A model generated the notes under the pieces. That model was given only the letters and a program-made list of their open reading frames with translations, was not told the origin of the DNA and ran no database searches. Source: Calothrix brevissima NIES-22 (GTDB lineage Bacteria > Cyanobacteriota > Cyanobacteriia > Cyanobacteriales > Nostocaceae). From it: DNA of 64,000 nt. Of this stretch, positions 63,776 to 64,000 are shown in pieces. A program made the position numbers and the translations under genes. Each line of letters begins with the position of its first letter. Within the stretch, counting starts at the first letter, position 1. The stretch spans positions 4,029,083 through 4,093,082 of the forward strand of contig NZ_AP018207.1 of the NCBI RefSeq assembly GCF_002367995.1, in the 5' to 3' direction.

Positions 63776-64000
63776 ATGACTACTGAGATACAACAAATAT
63801 CCGAGTCGAGAAAAAAGTTAGCATCTGCTTATCGTGCAGTTTACGCAGTTGGAGTCCTGTGCATTTTTTTTAGTATTCTCTTCTTTCTTGTTGGTAATCA
63901 ATTACCAGATTATTTAATATTAGTAATTGGTTTTTTATTTTTTGGCTTACTGTATCTCTTTTTAGGTTATTTTGTTCAACGTAAATCAAAAATTGCATTA
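63776..64000 (+). CDS. Small membrane protein, partial at window edge
   Basis: The first 75 codons of a gene that runs off the window start MTTEIQQISESRKKLASAYR. Two hydrophobic helices follow (VGVLCIFFSILFFLVG and LILVIGFLFFGLLYLFLGYF), typical of a small two-helix membrane protein. No family is recognised. It diverges from the ThiF-pair operon across a 187-bp spacer. Confidence 0.65.
   Translation, partial: MTTEIQQISESRKKLASAYRAVYAVGVLCIFFSILFFLVGNQLPDYLILVIGFLFFGLLYLFLGYFVQRKSKIAL

Noticed and set aside
1-64000. GCGATCGC octamers as operators
   Set aside because: They are spread in coding and non-coding DNA alike, as expected for HIP1 in cyanobacterial genomes, so not gene-specific sites.

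Overview
The window comes from a cyanobacterial chromosome, most likely a filamentous heterocyst-type (Nostocales) organism. It carries genes found only in oxygenic phototrophs (psaE, psb27, psb28, ndhO, DUF2499, DUF3593 and DUF3134 genes). The HIP1 octamer GCGATCGC occurs throughout. Intergenic spaces hold short tandem heptamer repeats (TCAATGG, TTTTGAC, TAGTCAT) and palindromic, MITE-like repeats of the kind known from Nostoc, Anabaena and Calothrix. No phage, complete insertion sequence, rRNA or CRISPR array was seen.

Layout. 1-9 kb: an MscS channel, a histone-deacetylase-fold deacylase, and an overlapping pair made of a giant IF2_N/superfamily-1 helicase and a PLD-like protein. 9-19 kb: gshA, trmL, a LysM/M23 cell-wall peptidase with a long leader, a CAU tRNA, csaB, two small plastid-type membrane proteins, hisA, and a gene-poor stretch with two possible mini-genes. 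19-28 kb: a tandem pair of paralogous coiled-coil proteins, the phosphate-control operon sphR-sphS-phoU, a Crp/Fnr regulator and an SLH porin. 28-36 kb: DUF3318, two membrane glycosyltransferases, cofH, psb27 and a GH10-like secreted hydrolase. 36-49 kb: an alpha/beta hydrolase, an Rpn-type nuclease overlapping polA, cysS, a His-rich CobW GTPase, a repeat-disrupted gene, dtd, psb28, moaB/mogA, mraY and a fibrillin-type protein. 49-54 kb: psaE, mutM, ndhO, mdh, and two proteins of unknown function (one of DPYGDP repeats, one a lipoprotein). 54-58.3 kb: a compact three-gene operon (possible winged-helix protein, AAA-type ATPase, DUF1802 plus PD-(D/E)XK nuclease). 58-64 kb: a lipase-like hydrolase, leuC, leuD, an E1-like (ThiF) gene paired with an unknown gene, and a partial membrane protein at the right edge.

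Most of the window is housekeeping: peptidoglycan (mraY, M23 peptidase), leucine and histidine synthesis, glutathione, translation quality control (dtd, cysS, trmL), DNA repair (polA, mutM), phosphate sensing and photosystem assembly. The best candidate for an undescribed system is the three-gene operon at 54.2-58.3 kb. It couples an ATPase with intact Walker motifs to a nuclease with a complete PD-(D/E)XK motif set, and it looks like an anti-phage or DNA-restriction module. The second is the helicase/PLD pair at 2.5-8.8 kb, which has an unusual IF2_N domain on the helicase. The third is the ThiF/unknown pair at 62.1-63.6 kb. All functions are read from sequence motifs and family knowledge; no database search was possible.
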